DNA of 14,403 nucleotides, taken from the NCBI GenBank assembly GCA_000433015.1, contig HF998008.1:38702-53104 (forward strand), given 5' to 3'. The translations under genes were made by a program, and so were the position numbers. The notes under the pieces were generated by a model, which worked only from the letters and a program-made list of their open reading frames with translations, did not search any database and was not told the DNA's origin. Shown in pieces: positions 13,172 through 14,403 of this stretch. Within the stretch, counting starts at the first letter, position 1. Each line of letters opens with the position of its first letter. This stretch comes from Firmicutes bacterium CAG:631 (lineage in GTDB: Bacteria; Bacillota_I; Bacilli_A; RFN20; CAG-631).

Positions 13172-14403
13172 ATGAAAAAAAGTTTAACCTACTTAAAACA
13201 TTTTAAAAAGCAACTCATCTTAGGTCCAATTTTTAAATTAATTGAAGCTATTTTTGAGCTTTTAATTCCAATGATTATGGCTTATATTATTGATCATGGA
13301 CTAACGGTTAATGATCAAGGATATGTCATTGCTGGCAATCAGCGATTCATTTTAACCATGGGATGTGTCATTTTAGTCATGGGAATTTTAGGGTTATGTA
13401 GTTCCTTGGTATGTCAATTTTATGCTTCTAGAGCTTCACAAGGATATGGAACCGTTTTAAGAAATGAACTCTTTGCTCATATCCACTCTTTATCGTTTCA
13501 AGAATTAGACCAAATTGGTTCGGCCAATTTAGTGACCATTATGACAAACGATATTAATCAATTACAATTAGCGGTGGCCATGTTTATTCGGCTTGTCATT
13601 CGCGCTCCTTTTTTAATTATAGGGAGTGTTGTCATGGCCTTTATTATCAATGTCTATGTGGGTCTTATTTTTGTGGCTATCATTCCTATTTTATCTATTA
13701 TTTTATATGTCATCATGAAAAAATCAGCTAAAAGATATCCTGTTATTCAAAATCAATTAGATGTTTTATCCAATACGACTATGGAAAATTTATCTGGTGC
13801 ACGCGTCATTAAAGCCTTTGTTAGACAAGAAAATGAAATGCAACGATTTGAAAAAGAAACAACGACTTTTCAAAATGAATCCAATCGTGTTGCTAAAATT
13901 ACCGCTTTTTTAAATCCCCTTACCTTTGCTTGTATCAATTTGGCTATTTTAGCTGTTTTATATTTTGGAGGAAGACAAATTCAAATTGGAAATTTATCGC
14001 AAGGAGATGTCATCGCATTAGTCAATTACATGAATCAAATTTTACTTGCTTTAATTGTGGTCAGTAATTTAGTGGTCATTTTTACAAAGGCTAAAACTTC
14101 TTTACAACGCTGTGAACTTTTATTTTCTAAAACCTCTTCGATTTTAGATGAAAAAGAAGTTCCAACCTATGATGAAAATGCTCCTTTATTTGTATTTGAT
14201 AAGGTGTCTTTTCAATATCCATTAAGTGAGAATGAAGTCATTCATCACATTTCATTTTCCATTCAAAAAGGTGAAACCATTGGGATGATTGGGGGAACAG
14301 GAGCCGGTAAAACCACCATTTTAAATTTGATTGAACGCTTTTATGATTGTACAAAGGGTTCTATTTATTATAAGGGACAAGAAATTCAAAAAACACCGCT
14401 TTC
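13172..14403 (+). CDS. ABC exporter, fused membrane and ATP-binding domains (partial)
   Basis: The first 410 residues; the gene runs off the right edge. Residues 1 to about 310 form a six-helix exporter membrane domain (LLIPMIMAYIIDHGL in helix 1; intracellular segments ELFAHIHSLSFQELDQIGSANLVTIMTNDINQLQ and ENLSGARVIKAFVRQENEMQRFE are typical of multidrug/lipid-type half transporters such as LmrA, BmrA or YheI/YheH). The ATPase domain begins near 335 (FVFDKVSFQYP) with Walker A GGTGAGKT at 374-381; signature motif and Walker B lie beyond the window. It probably forms a dimer, often with a second half-transporter encoded just downstream. ATG 13172 is chosen over the in-frame ATG 13166 because AGGTGAT is then correctly spaced. 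Its divergent LysR neighbour is the likely regulator. The substrate is unknown. Confidence 0.93.
   Translation, partial: MKKSLTYLKHFKKQLILGPIFKLIEAIFELLIPMIMAYIIDHGLTVNDQGYVIAGNQRFILTMGCVILVMGILGLCSSLVCQFYASRASQGYGTVLRNELFAHIHSLSFQELDQIGSANLVTIMTNDINQLQLAVAMFIRLVIRAPFLIIGSVVMAFIINVYVGLIFVAIIPILSIILYVIMKKSAKRYPVIQNQLDVLSNTTMENLSGARVIKAFVRQENEMQRFEKETTTFQNESNRVAKITAFLNPLTFACINLAILAVLYFGGRQIQIGNLSQGDVIALVNYMNQILLALIVVSNLVVIFTKAKTSLQRCELLFSKTSSILDEKEVPTYDENAPLFVFDKVSFQYPLSENEVIHHISFSIQKGETIGMIGGTGAGKTTILNLIERFYDCTKGSIYYKGQEIQKTPL

Noticed and set aside
1..14403. CRISPR arrays, tRNA or rRNA genes, riboswitches
   Set aside because: No regularly spaced short repeats, no cloverleaf with a recognisable T-arm, and no known riboswitch core were seen. 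The only short repeats are the 21-bp inverted pair and the coding repeats of the lipoprotein.

Overview
The window comes from an AT-rich, low-GC Gram-positive (Firmicutes-type) genome. The evidence is Shine-Dalgarno sites matching AGGAGGTGAT, a Bacillus-like DNA polymerase I with a degenerate proofreading domain, a C-family polymerase of DnaE type, and a lipobox lipoprotein. TGA works as a stop codon (the dnaE and 7124-7429 genes end on it) and the Trp codons I checked are TGG, so the standard bacterial code applies and Mycoplasma-type recoding is unlikely. An uncultured Bacilli/Erysipelotrichia-like gut organism would fit, but I cannot name a taxon.

Layout. (1) 1-6049, minus strand: a replication/repair operon dnaE-polA-mutM, tightly packed (4-nt overlap, then a 14-nt gap), with an extended -10 promoter at about 6080. 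(2) 6150-7475, minus strand: a compact four-gene cassette with its own promoter and terminator. It holds a DUF3990-type protein that looks like an ADP-ribosyltransferase, a DUF3791-type protein and two small unknowns; a toxin-antitoxin or defence module is the best guess. (3) 7535-11027, minus strand: a two-gene unit encoding a surface lipoprotein (InlB-type repeat plus BspA-like leucine-rich repeats) followed 32 nt later (stop to start) by an intracellular PD-(D/E)XK nuclease-like protein. (4) 11050-11197: a 148-bp segment bounded by 21-bp inverted repeats (20/21 identical) with a promoter inside. (5) 11276-12207, plus strand: a tyrosine recombinase with all catalytic residues, interrupted by a one-base frameshift in a T7 run. 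(6) 12204-14403: a LysR regulator (minus) divergent from a truncated ABC exporter gene (plus), with interleaved promoters. No stretch without a gene exceeds 300 bases; the longest is 11028-11275, which holds the inverted-repeat segment.

Main interpretation. Regions 3 to 5 look like one phase-variable locus: an invertible promoter beside its own recombinase, controlling a surface lipoprotein plus nuclease operon. As written, the internal promoter points right, away from the lipoprotein and into an intrinsic terminator. Half of that terminator's outer stem lies inside the invertible segment, so inversion would both turn the promoter toward the lipoprotein and dismantle the terminator. The recombinase frameshift would lock the switch unless it is bypassed by slippage, reverted by a T7/T8 change, or complemented by another recombinase.
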